From Macrostomum hystrix (taxonomy: Eukaryota; Platyhelminthes; Macrostomidae), in contig CATNEN010000033.1 in NCBI GenBank assembly GCA_950097015.1, positions 1,922,001-1,986,000 on the forward strand: a DNA stretch of 64,000 bases, read 5' to 3'. The translations under genes and the position numbers were made by a program. The notes beneath the pieces are model-generated. The model did no database searches. It was not told the origin of the DNA and worked only from the letters and a program-made list of their open reading frames with translations. Below are positions 23,101-35,203 of this stretch, one piece after another (within the stretch, counting starts at the first letter, position 1; every line of letters begins with the position of its first letter).

Positions 23101-26100
23101 GGAATTCTGAGTTTAGGAATTCGGAGATTGGGAATTCTGAGTTTAGGAATTCGGAGATTGGGAATTCTGAGTTTAGGAATTCGGAGATTGGGAATTCTGA
23201 GTTTAGGAATTCGGAGATTGGGAATTCTGAGTATAGGAATTCGGAGATTGGGAATTCGGAGATTGGTGAATTCGGAGATTGGGAATTCGGAGATTGGGAA
23301 TTCGGAGATTGGGAATTCTGAGTATAGGAATTTGGAGATTGGGAATTCTGAGTTTAGAAATTCGGAGATTGGGAATTCGGAGATTGGGAATTCTGAGTTT
23401 AGGAATTCGGAGATTGGGAATTCTGAGTTTAGGAATTCGGATATTGGGAATTCTGAGTTTAGGAATTCGGAGATTGGGAATTCTGAGTTTAGGAATTCGG
23501 AGATTGGGAATTCTGAGTATAGGAATTCGGAGATTGGGAATTCTGAGTTTAGGAATTCGGAGATTGGGAATTCGGAGATTGGGAATTCTGAGTTTAGGAA
23601 TTCGGAGATTGGGAATTCTGAGTATAGGAATTCGAAGATTGGGAATTCGGAGATTGGGAATTCGGAGATTGGGAATTCTGAGTATAGGAATTCGAAGATT
23701 GGGAATTCGGAGATTGGGAATTCGGAGATTGGTGAATTCGGAGATTGGGAATTCGGAGATTGGTGAATTCGGAGATTGGTGAATTCGGAGATTGGTGAAT
23801 TCGGAGATTGGTGAATTCGGAGATTGGTGAATTCGGAGATTGGTGAATTCGGAGATTGGGAATTCTGAGTTTAGGAATTCGGAGATTGGGAATTCTGAGT
23901 TTAGGAATTCGGAGATTGGGAATTCTGAGTTTAGGAATTCGGAGATTGGGAATTCTGAGTTTAGGAATTAGGAGATTGGGAATTCTGAGTATAGGAATTC
24001 GGAGATTGGGAATTCGGAGATTGGTGAATTCGGAGATTGGGAATTCGGAGATTGGGAATTCGGAGATTGGGAATTCTGAGTATAGGAATTTGGAGATTGG
24101 GAATTCTGAGTTTAGAAATTCGGAGATTGGGAATTCTGAGTTTAGGAATTCGGAGATTGGGAATTCTGAGTTTAGGAATTCGGAGATTGGGAATTCTGAG
24201 TTTAGGAATTCGGAGATTGGGAATTCTGAGTTTAGGAATTAGGAGATTGGGAATTCTGAGTATAGGAATTCGGAGATTGGGAATTCGGAGATTGGTGAAT
24301 TCGGAGATTGGGAATTCGGAGATTGGGAATTCGGAGATTGGGAATTCTGAGTATAGGAATTCGGAGATTGGGAATTCGGAGATTGGGAATTCGGAGATTG
24401 GGAATTCGGAGATTGGGAATTCTGAGTTTAGGAATTCGGAGATTGGGAATTCTGAGTATAGGAATTCGAAGATTGGGAATTCGGAGATTGGGACTTCGGA
24501 GATTGGGAATTCTGAGTATAGGAATTCGAAGATTGGGAATTCGGAGATTGGGAATTCGGAGATTGGTGAATTCGGAGATTGGGAATTCTGAGTTTAGGAA
24601 TTCGGAGATTGGGAATTCTGAGTTTAGGAATTCGGAGATTGGGAATTCTGAGTTTAGGAATTCGGAGATTGGGAATTCTGAGTTTAGGAATTCGGAGATT
24701 GGGAATTCTGAGTTTAGGAATTCGGAGATTGGGAATTCTGAGTATAGGAATTCGAAGATTGGGAATTCGGAGATTGGGAATTCGGAGATTGGGAATTCTG
24801 AGTATAGGAATTCGAAGATTGGGAATTCGGAGATTGGGAATTCGGAGATTGGTGAATTCGGAGATTGGGAATTCTGAGTTTAGGAATTCGGAGATTGGGA
24901 ATTCTGAGTTTAGGAATTCGGAGATTGGGAATTCTGAGTTTAGGAATTCGGAGATTGGGAATTCTGAGTTTAGGAATTCGGAGATTGGGAATTCTGAGTT
25001 TAGGAATTCGGAGATTGGGAATTCTGAGTTTAGGAATTCGGAGATTGGGAATTCTGAGTATAGGAATTCGGAGATTGGGAATTCGGAGATTGGTGAATTC
25101 GGAGATTGGGAATTCGGAGATTGGGAATTCGGAGATTGGGAATTCTGAGTATAGGAATTTGGAGATTGGGAATTCTGAGTTTAGAAATTCGGAGATTGGG
25201 AATTCGGAGATTGGGAATTCTGAGTTTAGGAATTCGGAGATTGGGAATTCTGAGTTTAGGAATTCGGATATTGGGAATTCTGAGTTTAGGAATTCGGAGA
25301 TTGGGAATTCTGAGTTTAGGAATTCGGAGATTGGGAATTCTGAGTATAGGAATTCGGAGATTGGGAATTCTGAGTTTAGGAATTCGGAGATTGGGAATTC
25401 GGAGATTGGGAATTCTGAGTTTAGGAATTCGGAGATTGGGAATTCTGAGTATAGGAATTCGAAGTTTAGGAATTCGGAGATTGGGAATTCTGAGTATAGG
25501 AATTCGAAGATTGGGAATTCGGAGATTGGGAATTCGGAGATTGGTGAATTCGGAGATTGGGAATTCTGAGTTTAGGAATTCGGAGATTGGGAATTCTGAG
25601 TTTAGGAATTCGGAGATTGGGAATTCTGAGTTTAGGAATTCGGAGATTGGGAATTCGGAGATTGGGAATTCTGAGTATGGGAATTCGGAGATTGGTGAAT
25701 TCGGAGATTGGGAATTCGGAGATTGGTGAATTCGGAGATTGGGAATTCTGAGTTTAGGAATTCGGAGATTGGGAATTCTGAGTTTAGGAATTCGGAGATT
25801 GGGAATTCTGAGTTTAGGAATTCGGAGATTGGGAATTCTGAGTTTAGGAATTCGGAGATTGGGAATTCTGAGTTTAGGAATTCGGAGATTGGGAATTCTG
25901 AGTATAGGAATTCGAAGATTGGGAATTCGGAGATTGGGAATTCGGAGATTGGGAATTCTGAGTATAGGAATTCGAAGATTGGGAATTCGGAGATTGGGAA
26001 TTCGGAGATTGGTGAATTCGGAGATTGGGAATTCTGAGTTTAGGAATTCGGAGATTGGGAATTCTGAGTTTAGGAATTCGGAGATTGGGAATTCTGAGTT

Positions 26101-27500
26101 TAGGAATTCGGAGATTGGGAATTCTGAGTTTAGGAATTCGGAGATTGGGAATTCTGAGTTTAGGAATTCGGAGATTGGGAATTCTGAGTTTAGGAATTCG
26201 GAGATTGGGAATTCTGAGTATAGGAATTCGGAGATTGGGAATTCGGAGATTGGTGAATTCGGAGATTGGGAATTCGGAGATTGGGAATTCGGAGATTGGG
26301 AATTCTGAGTATAGGAATTTGGAGATTGGGAATTCTGAGTTTAGAAATTCGGAGATTGGGAATTCGGAGATTGGGAATTCTGAGTTTAGGAATTCGGAGA
26401 TTGGGAATTCTGAGTTTAGGAATTCGGATATTGGGAATTCTGAGTTTAGGAATTCGGAGATTGGGAATTCTGAGTTTAGGAATTCGGAGATTGGGAATTC
26501 TGAGTATAGGAATTCGGAGATTGGGAATTCTGAGTTTAGGAATTCGGAGATTGGGAATTCGGAGATTGGGAATTCTGAGTTTAGGAATTCGGAGATTGGG
26601 AATTCTGAGTATAGGAATTCGAAGTTTAGGAATTCGGAGATTGGGAATTCTGAGTATAGGAATTCGAAGATTGGGAATTCGGAGATTGGGAATTCGGAGA
26701 TTGGTGAATTCGGAGATTGGGAATTCTGAGTTTAGGAATTCGGAGATTGGGAATTCTGAGTTTAGGAATTCGGAGATTGGGAATTCTGAGTTTAGGAATT
26801 CGGAGATTGGGAATTCGGAGATTGGGAACTCTGAGTTTAGGAATTCGGAGATTAGTGAATTCGGAGATTGGGAATTCGGGAATTCGGAGACTGGGAATTC
26901 GGAGATTGGGAATTCGGGAATTCGGAGATTGGGAATTCGGAGATTGGGAATTCGGAGATTGGGAATTCTGAGTTTAGGAATTCAGAGATTGGGAATTCTG
27001 AGTATAGAAATTCGGAGATTGGGAATTCGGAGATTGGTGAATTCGGAGATTGGGAATTCGGAGATTGGGAATTCTGAGTTTAGGAACTCGGAGATTGGGA
27101 ATTCTGAGTTTAGGAATTCGGAGATTGGGAATTCGGAGATTGGTGAATTCGGAGATTGGGAACTCTGAGTTTAGGAATTCGGAGATTAGTGAATTCGGAG
27201 ATTGGGAATTCGGGAATTCGGAGACTGGGAATTCGGAGATTGGGAATTCGGGAATTCGGAGATTGGGAATTCGGAGATTGGGAATTCTGAGTTTAGGAAT
27301 TCGGAGATTGGGAATTCGGAGATTGGTGAATTCGGAGATTGGGAATTCGGAGATTGGGAATTCTGAGTTTAGGAATTCAGAGATTGGGAATTCTGAGTTT
27401 AGGAATTCAGAGATTGGGAATTCTGAGTTTAGGAATTCAGAGATTGGTGAATTCGGAGATTGGGAATTCGGGAATTCGGAGACTGGGGAATTCTGAGATT
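20160..27500. repeat. 7.3-kb satellite of 15-bp EcoRI-containing monomers with higher-order repeats
   Basis: The array is built of 15-bp monomers of three main types: GAATTCGGAGATTGG, GAATTCTGAGTTTAG and GAATTCTGAGTATAG. A 16-bp form with an extra T (GGTGAATTCGGAGATT) also occurs. Almost every monomer holds GAATTC, so several hundred EcoRI sites are expected. Monomer types follow ordered patterns that recur at exact offsets: about 20.6-23.6 kb is repeated at 23.6-26.6 kb with offset 2,987 bp, and within each half about 0.9 kb recurs at offset 1,160 bp. Shorter 271-bp periods also appear. The left edge (20160-20220) shows degenerate units with AAAAACGGA, and the right edge decays at 26.8-27.5 kb. 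Long frames here exist only because the monomer lacks stops in phase. Confidence 0.97.
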
Positions 27501-27861
27501 ATTCGCATGATAATTTGGAGCTAGCAGCTTTTAGTTTGTGAATCTGGCGGCTTGATGAATTTCAAACTTCTTTCAGAGTCTTTCAGTGTGAAAGTGACCC
27601 GCACATTGTGCCCCTTGAGTAGTGTACATGAAGTTCGCCTGAGTCATGCAAGCACTGCTAGCCAATTGTGGGTCGACAGAACAGAGCACTGCACAATGGC
27701 AATTCGCACTCAAACAATAAAAATGACAGTCTCTATTCAAAGAGACGAGTCCAATGCCAGACCAACTCAACAGCCGGCCACACTTGGTTTTGCAAAAATC
27801 TTCTTTCGCGGCGCATCCAACAACATTCAGTGCTTCCTTTCGAATGAAATTTTGTTAGAAA
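27501..27861. other. upstream region of the membrane-protein gene
   Basis: Unique sequence between the satellite and the signal-peptide exon. An acceptor-like CAACATTCAG at 27821-27830 lies 31 bp before the ATG. Confidence 0.4.
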
Positions 27862-30800
27862 ATGACTGCAAACAGCAGAGGCAATTTGCTTCTCCTAGTT
27901 CTGGTCCAGATTTCCAACTGCTTCTGTTGGGCAGGTAAATGTGATTAACATTCTACTGCATGCTTTTTAATCATCACTAGAAGGTGAGCTCTTTAGTTCT
28001 CGAGTGAGTTCATGAGTTAATAATTGAGTCATTGAGCTATATCTATTTCGTTTTCCAGTTTGTTTCTGTTGCAAGGCGGTTCGTAGCCTGATGATTAGAC
28101 TCAGAAGGTTGGGGGTTCGATTCCCGACTCCACTGGAACAAGTTGAGTCGTTAAGCAAGAAGCTTAACCTTTAGCAATTCACCCAGCTGTTAAATGGGTG
28201 CAAGCATTAGCTGGGGTGGGTTTGGCGTCCCCCCAGTCCATGGACTGAACAGCCGTACGCAGCCTTCAGATGCGCCGCACGATAGCTGCGACTGTGCTGT
28301 CGGCTGCACATCTGGCCCAGTTTGGGCAGGTGTGATCAATTATGATAATTATTATTTTTTTTGTAGCAGACCCTTGGCCGCCGTTCGGTTTTATGTGCAA
28401 CAGCAGTGAGACATTGCACATCATCTGGCCTGTTCGATCCAATGAAAGCAGCGGCAATGCTGGCAGAAATGCTGGATTTCGGGTCTGTCTAAGCTATTAC
28501 AACAGCTATGCCGATCACTGGCACCTCATTGTACTAACCAGCTCAACCATGGTGAGGGCTTGTTTTGTTTGCAGTTTGTCAGAGACTTGCGAGATCCCGT
28601 AAAATGATACTCGAAAAACGAGCTGCTGTAGATCTATGAGGTGGAAGCTGTAGATCAATGAGGAGGAAGCTGTAGATCTATGAGGTGGAAGCTGTAGATC
28701 AATGAGGAGGAAGCTGTAGATCAATGAGGTGGAAGTTGTAGATCAATGAGGAGGAAGCTGTAGATCTATGAGGAGGAAGCTGTAGATCAATGAGGAGGAA
28801 GCTGTAGATCTATGAGGTGGAAGCTGTAGATCAATGAGGAGGAAGCTGTAGATCAATGAGGAGGAAGCTGTAGATCAATGAGGAGGAAGCTGTAGATCTA
28901 TGAGGAGGAAGCTGTAGATCAATGAGGAGGAAGCTGTAGATAAATGAGGTGGAAGCTGTAGATCAATGAGGAGGAAGCTGTAGATCAATGAGGAGGAAGC
29001 GGTAGATCTATGAGGAGGAAGCTGTAGATAAATGAGGTGCAAGCTGTAGATCAATGAGGTGGAAGCTGTAGATCAATGAGGAGGAAGCTGTAGATCAATG
29101 AGGTGGAAGTTGTAGATCAATGAGGAGGAAGCTGTAGATCAATGAGGAGGAAGCTGTAGATCAATGAGGAGGAAGCTGTAGATCTATGAGGTGGAAGCTG
29201 TAGATCAATGAGGAGGAAGCTGTAGATCAATGAGGAGAAAGCTGTAGATCAATGAGGAGGAAGCTGTAGATCAATGAGGTGGAAGCTGTAGATCAATGAG
29301 GAGGAAGCTGTAGATCAATGAGGAGGAAGCTGTAGATCAATGAGGAGGAAGCTGTAGATCAATGAGGAGGAAGCGGTAGATCTATGAGGAGGAAGCTGTA
29401 GATCAATGAGGTGGAAGCTGTAGATCAATGAGGAGGAAGCTGTAGATCAATGAGGTGGAAGCTGTAGATCAATGAGGAGGAAGCTGTAGATCAATGAGGA
29501 GGAAGCTGTAGATCAATGAGGTGGAAGCTGTAGATCAATGAGGAGGAAGCTGTAGATCTATGAGGAGGAAGCTGTAGATCTATGAGGAGGAAGCTGTAGA
29601 TCAATGAGGAGGAAGCTGTAGATCTATGAGGAGGAAGCTGTAGATCAATGAGGAGGAAGCTGTAGATCTATGAGGAGGAAGCTGTAGATCAATGAGGAGG
29701 AAGCTGTAGATTTATGAGGAGGAAGCTGTAGATCTATGAGGAGGTCCAATTAGTTAAGAATCCACTAGAATACATTAGTGAGGTGCAACATTTCTGCTTT
29801 GCTGCTTGCTTCAAGTAACCATGCTGATACTTCAGTCTACTTTAAGTTCATTGAATGGAACGCTGCAGCATGTGGCATTCAAGATCCCGTCAGAGTACAT
29901 GCGGTGCCAGTTCTTTTACAGCTGGAAGGTTAGTCCAACTGTCGATGTACTTTTGAGTATTAGATGTACAAGGGGTGCGCTCTCTGTAACTACTGTAAAT
30001 ACCGCTTGTACTTAAATCGCAGATCCAGCCGATTACACCGAAACAAATTCCTTCTTTGCTTCGCTCACCTGCTGGTGATTCGACAGAAAACTGTGCGACT
30101 TCCACACCTGCGCAGCAGTGCGAAATCGAACGTGGGTTTGCCTTAACCTTTTATAAACTGCTGTCTAAGTACACTAATTTCCCATTTTCCTCCACAGCAT
30201 TTTCTTCTTCTTCACCACCGCATTCCCTTCTTCCTCACCGCATTCCCCTCTTCCTCACCACCGCATTCCCTTCTTCCTCGCCACCGCATTCCCTTCTTCC
30301 TCACCACCGCATTCCCTTCTTCCTCGCCACCGCATTCCCTTCTTCCTCGCCACCGCATTCCCCTCTTCCTCACTACCGCATTCCCTTCTTCCTCGCCATC
30401 GCATTCCCCTCTTCCTCACCACCGCATTCCTTTCTTCCTCGCCACCGCATTCCCCTATTCCTTACCACCGCATTCCCTTCTTCCTCGCCACCGCATTCCC
30501 CTATTCCTCACGGCATTCCCTTCTTCCTCGCCACCGCATTCCCCTATTCCTTACCACCGCATTCCCTTCTGCCTCACCACCGCATTTCCCTCTTCCTCAC
30601 CATCGCATTTCCCTCTTCCTCACCGCATTCCCTTCATCCTCGCCACCGCATTCCCCTCTTCCTCACTACCGCATTCCCTTCTTCCTCGCCATCGCATTCC
30701 CCTCTTCCTCCCCGCATTCCCTTCATCCTCGCCACCGCATTCCCCTCTTCCTCACTACCGCATTCCCTTCTTCCTCGCCATCGCATTCCCCCTCTTCCTC

Positions 30801-32564
30801 ACCACCGCATTCCCTTCTTCCTCACCACCGCATTCCCTTCTTCCTCACCACCGTATTCCGCTCTTCCTCACCACCGCATTCCCTTCTTCCTCGCCACCGC
30901 ATTCCCCTCTTCCTCACTACCGCATTCCCTTCTTCCTCGCCATCGCATTCCCCTCTTCCTCATCACCGCATTCCCTTCTTCCTCACCACCGCATTCTCTT
31001 CTTCCTCACCACCGTATTCCGCTCTTCCTCACCACCGCATTCCCTTCTTCCTCGCCACCGCATTCCCCTATTCCTCACGGCATTTCCTTCTTCCTCGCCA
31101 CCGCATTCCCCTATTCCTTACCACCGCATTCCCTTCTTCCTCGCCACCGCATTCCCCTATTCCTTACCACCGCATTCCCTTCTGCCTCACCACCGCATTT
31201 CCCTCTTCCTCACCATCGCATTTCCCTCTTCCTCACCGCATTCCCTTCATCCTCGCCACCGCATTCCCCTCTTCCTCACTACCGCATTCCCTTCTTCCTC
31301 GCCATCGCATTCCCCTCTTCCTCCCCGCATTCCCTTCATCCTCGCCACCGCATTCCCCTCTTCCTCACTACCGCATTCCCTTCTTCCTCGCCATCGCATT
31401 CCCCTCTTCCTCACCACCGCATTCCCTTCTTCCTCACCACCGCATTCCCTTCTTCCTCACCACCGTATTCCGCTCTTCCTCACCACCGCATTCCCTTCTT
31501 CCTCGCCACCGCATTCCCCTCTTCCTCACTACCGCATTCCCTTCTTCCTCGCCATCGCATTCCCCTCTTCCTCATCACCGCATTCCCTTCTTCCTCACCA
31601 CCGCATTCTCTTCTTCCTCACCACCGTATTCCGCTCTTCCTCACCACCGCATTCCCTTCTTCCTCGCCACCGCATTCCCCTATTCCTCACCACCGCATTC
31701 CCTTTTTCCTCGCCACCGCATTCCCCTATTCCTCACCACCGCATTCCCTTCTTCCTCGCCACCGCATTCCCCTCTTCCTCACTACCGCATTCCCCTATTC
31801 CTCACCACCGCATTCCCTTCTTCCTCGCCACCGCATTCCCCTCTTCCTCACTACCGCATTCCCCTATTCCTCACCACCGCATTCCCTTCTTCCTCACCAC
31901 CGTATTCCCCTCTTCCTCACCACCGCATTCCCCTCTACACCTCCTCCCGATTTGGTTCCTTGTTACGAGTACATGTTTATCCCTGCGGCTCTTTTCCCAT
32001 TCATTCCGGCCATCTTAATTCAGTCGCTACATTTTTATCCGCCTTAACCCTCCTCTGCCGAATCGGCACGCAGTGGGCAGGCACAGGGGCTGCCCAGGCT
32101 GGCGTCCATCGCAGAGCAATACCCTGGACTGCCAGCCCGACCTGTCGGATCGCTCGGCTGCCAGCTACAGCTCTCTATTTGGTCGATTGTGCCGCAGTCG
32201 CAGTGCCAGCACCGTGGCTTGGTTTGCTCCAGTCGCAGCCGTGGCAGGCTGCATTCTGATAGCAGCTGCTGGGCTAGCCCTGGCTCGCGTGTTGGCAAGG
32301 CGAGAATCGAAGCGAATCAGCAAGCGCATTGCTAATGCATCACGGCCTACTGACGCTGCTAATAGCTCAGTGACCTCGCCCGCGTCCATCTTCAACCTGC
32401 TCTCTGACGGGGCCAAACTGCGCAGAGTTGTTGAGAATTACATCTGGAGAAGTCCACAGTTCATGATGAAACCGCTGCAGCAGCGGCTGGAGCAGCAGAG
32501 AACTACAAGATTTTCTTTTTTGCTGACTAATCCTGACACGGGCGAACTCTTAATGCAAGTTTGA
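27862..32564 (+). CDS. probable type I membrane protein, five exons
   Basis: Exons 27862-27934, 28367-28551, 29836-29928, 30023-30131 and 32074-32564 join with matching phases (1, 0, 0, 1) and sum to 951 bp, or 316 residues. All junctions are GT/AG, e.g. GCAG|GTAAAT and TTTTTTGTAG. Residues 1-24 form a signal peptide with the hydrophobic core NLLLLVLVQI. The ectodomain has N-glycosylation sequons (CNSSE, SNESS, LNGT) and about ten cysteines. A membrane span reads WFAPVAAVAGCILIAAAGLA and is followed by a basic stop-transfer ARRESKR and a cytoplasmic tail of about 90 residues. No known family was recognised. Intron 1 holds a SINE, intron 2 a 22-bp minisatellite and intron 4 a 23-bp minisatellite. 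The model rests on splice logic and needs transcript support; exon 3's acceptor is the least certain. Confidence 0.65.
28070..28362 (+). mobile_element. tRNA-derived SINE, family B, copy 1 (in intron)
   Basis: The head carries GTAGCCTGATGATTAGA (A-box position) and the strong B box GGGTTCGATTCCCGAC. A body follows with AACCTTTAGCAATTCACCC, CAGTCCATGGACTG and GCACATCTGGCCCAGTTTGG, ending in an AT-rich tail. It sits in intron 1 of the membrane-protein gene, and its tail runs into the polypyrimidine tract of the exon 2 acceptor. Confidence 0.8.
28621..29745. repeat. 22-bp minisatellite in intron 2 of the membrane-protein gene
   Basis: About 51 copies of a purine-rich 22-bp unit, core CTGTAGATCAATGAGG, followed by AGGAAG or TGGAAG. 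Variation is mostly A/T at two positions (ATCAATG or ATCTATG; GAGGAGG or GAGGTGG). It lies entirely between the exon 2 donor and the exon 3 acceptor. Confidence 0.96.
30197..31945. repeat. 23-bp polypyrimidine minisatellite in intron 4 of the membrane-protein gene
   Basis: About 75 copies of a C/T-rich unit, CACCGCATTCCCTTCTTCCT with a three-base remainder, and strong purine/pyrimidine strand asymmetry. Because 23 is not a multiple of 3 and the unit lacks stops, it reads through as a 23-residue superrepeat (AFPSSSPPHSLLPHH and so on). This creates a 663-codon frame that is not a gene. Confidence 0.96.
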
Positions 32565-33111
32565 GCATTCTCGATTGTTTTTAAACACTTCTATAGCCTT
32601 TATTTGCACAATTTTTGCACCTTTGATTCTACAGCATAAAAATGGAGTTGCGATTTATACTTATAGTGAGAACAACCCGAATGTGCAAAAAATGTAGCAA
32701 ATGCAACGATGCAACAATAATGCAACAAATAATGGTATGCAGTGAATTGTATATATTTATGTCAGGCAATAGTCTAGTGGCCCTTAATCCCACCGGCGTG
32801 CTACGTAAGCCCTAAACTTAAAGCGCAGAATCTTTGACATCCGTCGTATTTAACTGAAAATTTTATTTTCCTTTTTTTAATATTGTGCACCTTTTCGGAT
32901 TGAAAAAACTGTGTTACAATTAAATAGTGTCACACTTAACATAACAAGCACGTCTTCTAACAGAATATTACAGCTATATTTTGTAAAATATAAGTTTTAA
33001 TAATCTGTAACTGTAATCTGTAATATTCTCTTCTATGCATCTTCTCACAACTAATAGTTCTGTCTATGGAGCTGTGTTGCCTCATAATTTCAAGGGCGCC
33101 ACAAGCATGAT
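32565..33111. other. intergenic, AT-rich
   Basis: 3' flank of the membrane-protein gene. No exon or array was recognised. Confidence 0.4.
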
Positions 33112-33189
33112 CCATAGACTAAAGTAGCGGGCACGGAATGCATTCCTGCCCGCGTCTAAATCATTCCTTCCCGGCACTTTAGTCCATGG
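33112..33189. repeat. nested palindrome at the left edge of the Crypton cluster
   Basis: CCATAGACTAAAGT (33112-33125) pairs with ACTTTAGTCCATGG (33176-33189) with one mismatch. Inside it GCGGGCACGGAA and TTCCTGCCCGC flank TGCA in a second near-perfect palindrome (33127-33153). Related CCATAGACA...GCGGGC sequences lie at the right edge of the cluster. Confidence 0.7.
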
Positions 33190-33272
33190 AAAACTGAGAT
33201 TTTACTCTATTTTTTTAAGAAGCCGAGAGAATTCGGAGGGAGAGAATATAATTCAGGAGCGTTAACCTGAAA

Positions 33273-34110
33273 ATGATTAACTTTCAAAGAATTGCCACTG
33301 GCGATATTAGTGGCTTGGATAGTGCTGAGTTGGAGTGCGCCGAGGCGACGATCGATCAGTGGTCGGGACTGCCAATCCTGGACCTCAATGAGGTGGAGAC
33401 AAATCTGACGGATCTACGGGATCCGGAAGTTTCGTATCGTGACTTGGATGTGCAAGAGCTAGAGGACATCAAACGGCTTGAGCAATCGTCCAAGTCACCA
33501 TCCACCGTAGCGACTACTAAGAATCACGTTGATCGGTTAAAGAAATTTCTTCGAGAGAAAAACCTGCCTGACGACATCGAGAGCATGCCATTGCGCTACT
33601 TAGACGGCTATCTTCGCCTATGGTATGTTAGTCTGCGAGCGAATCCTGCGCTTGGAACGAAGACCTATGCACCGGATACGATTCGTGGCTTTCGGGCAAG
33701 CATTCAGCGATTTGTAAAGGAGACACGTGCCATTGATGTCATTGGCAACGAAGTATTCCGGCTGAGCAACGAAACCTATTCGTGTGTTCTGCGCCTTAGT
33801 TGGCCAGCTACGAGAGTGAACTTCGGGCGAACAGCCTGGATTCAGCGCGATCACGGATTCCGACATGGCCCTTCTGAAATAATATTTCACTGGACGGGAT
33901 CCAGTGCGGCTTCAGGATGAAGTGTTTTTTAATATCGTCTACCATTTCGGATTTCGAGGTCGTGAATGGATTAGGGATATGAAGTTGTCTTCACTGCAAT
34001 TCTCTGTGGTCAATAATGTGAGGTGCATTGACATGATCCAAACTGGTCGGGAGACGATTCTAATGGCCGTGCGGCTCGCGAAATCATGGGACAACAAATT
34101 CCGCAATTAA
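33273..34110 (+). pseudogene. Crypton-type tyrosine recombinase, N-terminal part (fragment A)
   Basis: The open frame 33273-33920 holds the helical SAM-like/core-binding part: LPDDIESMPLRYLDGYLRL, then YAPDTIRGFRASIQRFVKE. A shift near 33900 leads into DEVFFNIVYHFGFRGREW, the first catalytic Arg block, and the frame ends at 34110 before the HxxR...H..Y box. Crypton elements carry a single tyrosine recombinase related to the DUF3504 domain. The piece is frameshifted and lacks the active-site Tyr, so it is inactive. Confidence 0.8.
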
Positions 34111-34313
34111 TTAGATTTATTTTACGAGCGAATTTCATATAGAACCAGCAAAAACTTCAGTACCAACAACTAAAAACCTTTCCATTCACTTCACTCACTG
34201 CTCGGCTTAAAAATATACTTCAAGAAATACAAATATCAACTTCAACAAAGCAAACCTTCACTCCAAATTTACAATTGTTTCTAACATAGTAAATGTACAG
34301 TCTGTCTGATCGC

Positions 34314-35096
34314 TCACTTCTTGGGGGTGATGTTGAAGGTACAATTTTCGTACTTGCAGTTGGCAAAGAAATTAGGTGCTTCGCCAACTGGATTGCTAAT
34401 AGCGATCATGCAGCTTGAGACAGAATTCGCACCAGAATCAGTGGCAGAAGCAGCTGATGTAGTACTGCAAGCGAGCGCTGGGTGGCCAACCGGCTGAGTA
34501 AAGGATGGTAAAGCCAATCGACGACTCATGGCTTGAGAAAGTTCCACTTTCTTCGAAAACTTGATTCTCTTGGTGTAACGATCTACACTCTCAGCCCGCT
34601 TGTGTCCCGTTACGACTTGAATGTCGGATGTGCTTACACCATCCTCAAACAGGTTTGACAACAGATGCTCGAATGTAATGGTTTGTATGACTGCGGCTGC
34701 CAAGTCCGGCTAGATCACAAAGCCGCTTCATGAAATCATTCAGTGAATTCTTACCTAGCACGAGTGTCTTGTGGTACCAGTAGCCATCGTTGTCAGCACG
34801 ATTCAGTGGCTTCGGCCAGAGACATTCAACGCCAGGTGGAATGGTAGATAGGTAGAATTCAACGGCACAATCGACCAAATAGAGAGCTGTAGCTGGCAGC
34901 CGAGCGACGCTGGGTCGCCTGGAGTCTCCACCAGGACTATGCACTTGGATGTCAATGGGTTGTCGGCCGACACAGTCTTCTCAACAGATGACTTGATGAG
35001 ATCGACGTACCTCACACCATAAAACTCGCAAATCTTCACGTCGTTATTTGTCAGTCCACGAAGCCATTCCTGCCGCGAATTCCGAATCCGTAGCAC
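34314..35096 (-). pseudogene. Crypton-type tyrosine recombinase, C-terminal part (fragment B)
   Basis: Minus-strand frames 35096-34803, 34944-34645 and 34703-34314 each cover part of the catalytic domain, so at least two frameshifts are present. HTNHYIRAS preserves the H-x-x-R pair, and VVTGHKRAESVDRYTKRIKF preserves the final His and the nucleophilic Tyr. A C-terminal Ser/Ala tail ends at 34314. Orientation is opposite to fragments A and C. Confidence 0.8.
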
Positions 35097-35203
35097 AATT
35101 TGAACAGCACCTCCATCTGTAGCCTATTTGGAGTAGACCGATCAAAGTAACGCGCGTTGGCGATTGAAATCAGCGTCTTCAATAGTATACCGACTCGATA
35201 TTT

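Noticed and set aside
20230-27524. Numerous 60-300 codon frames ([16 protein letters not shown])
   Set aside because: They mirror the 15-bp satellite monomer in three frames and begin or end wherever a 16-bp unit shifts phase.
28621-29745. CRISPR-like array
   Set aside because: Units are contiguous 22-bp repeats with no unique spacers, in a eukaryotic intron; the other arrays in the window were rejected as CRISPR for the same reason.
30056-32047. 663-codon Ser/Pro/His-rich open frame
   Set aside because: It is exon 4 of the membrane-protein gene read through its donor into a stop-free 23-bp intronic repeat; the 23-residue periodicity is an artefact of the unit length.
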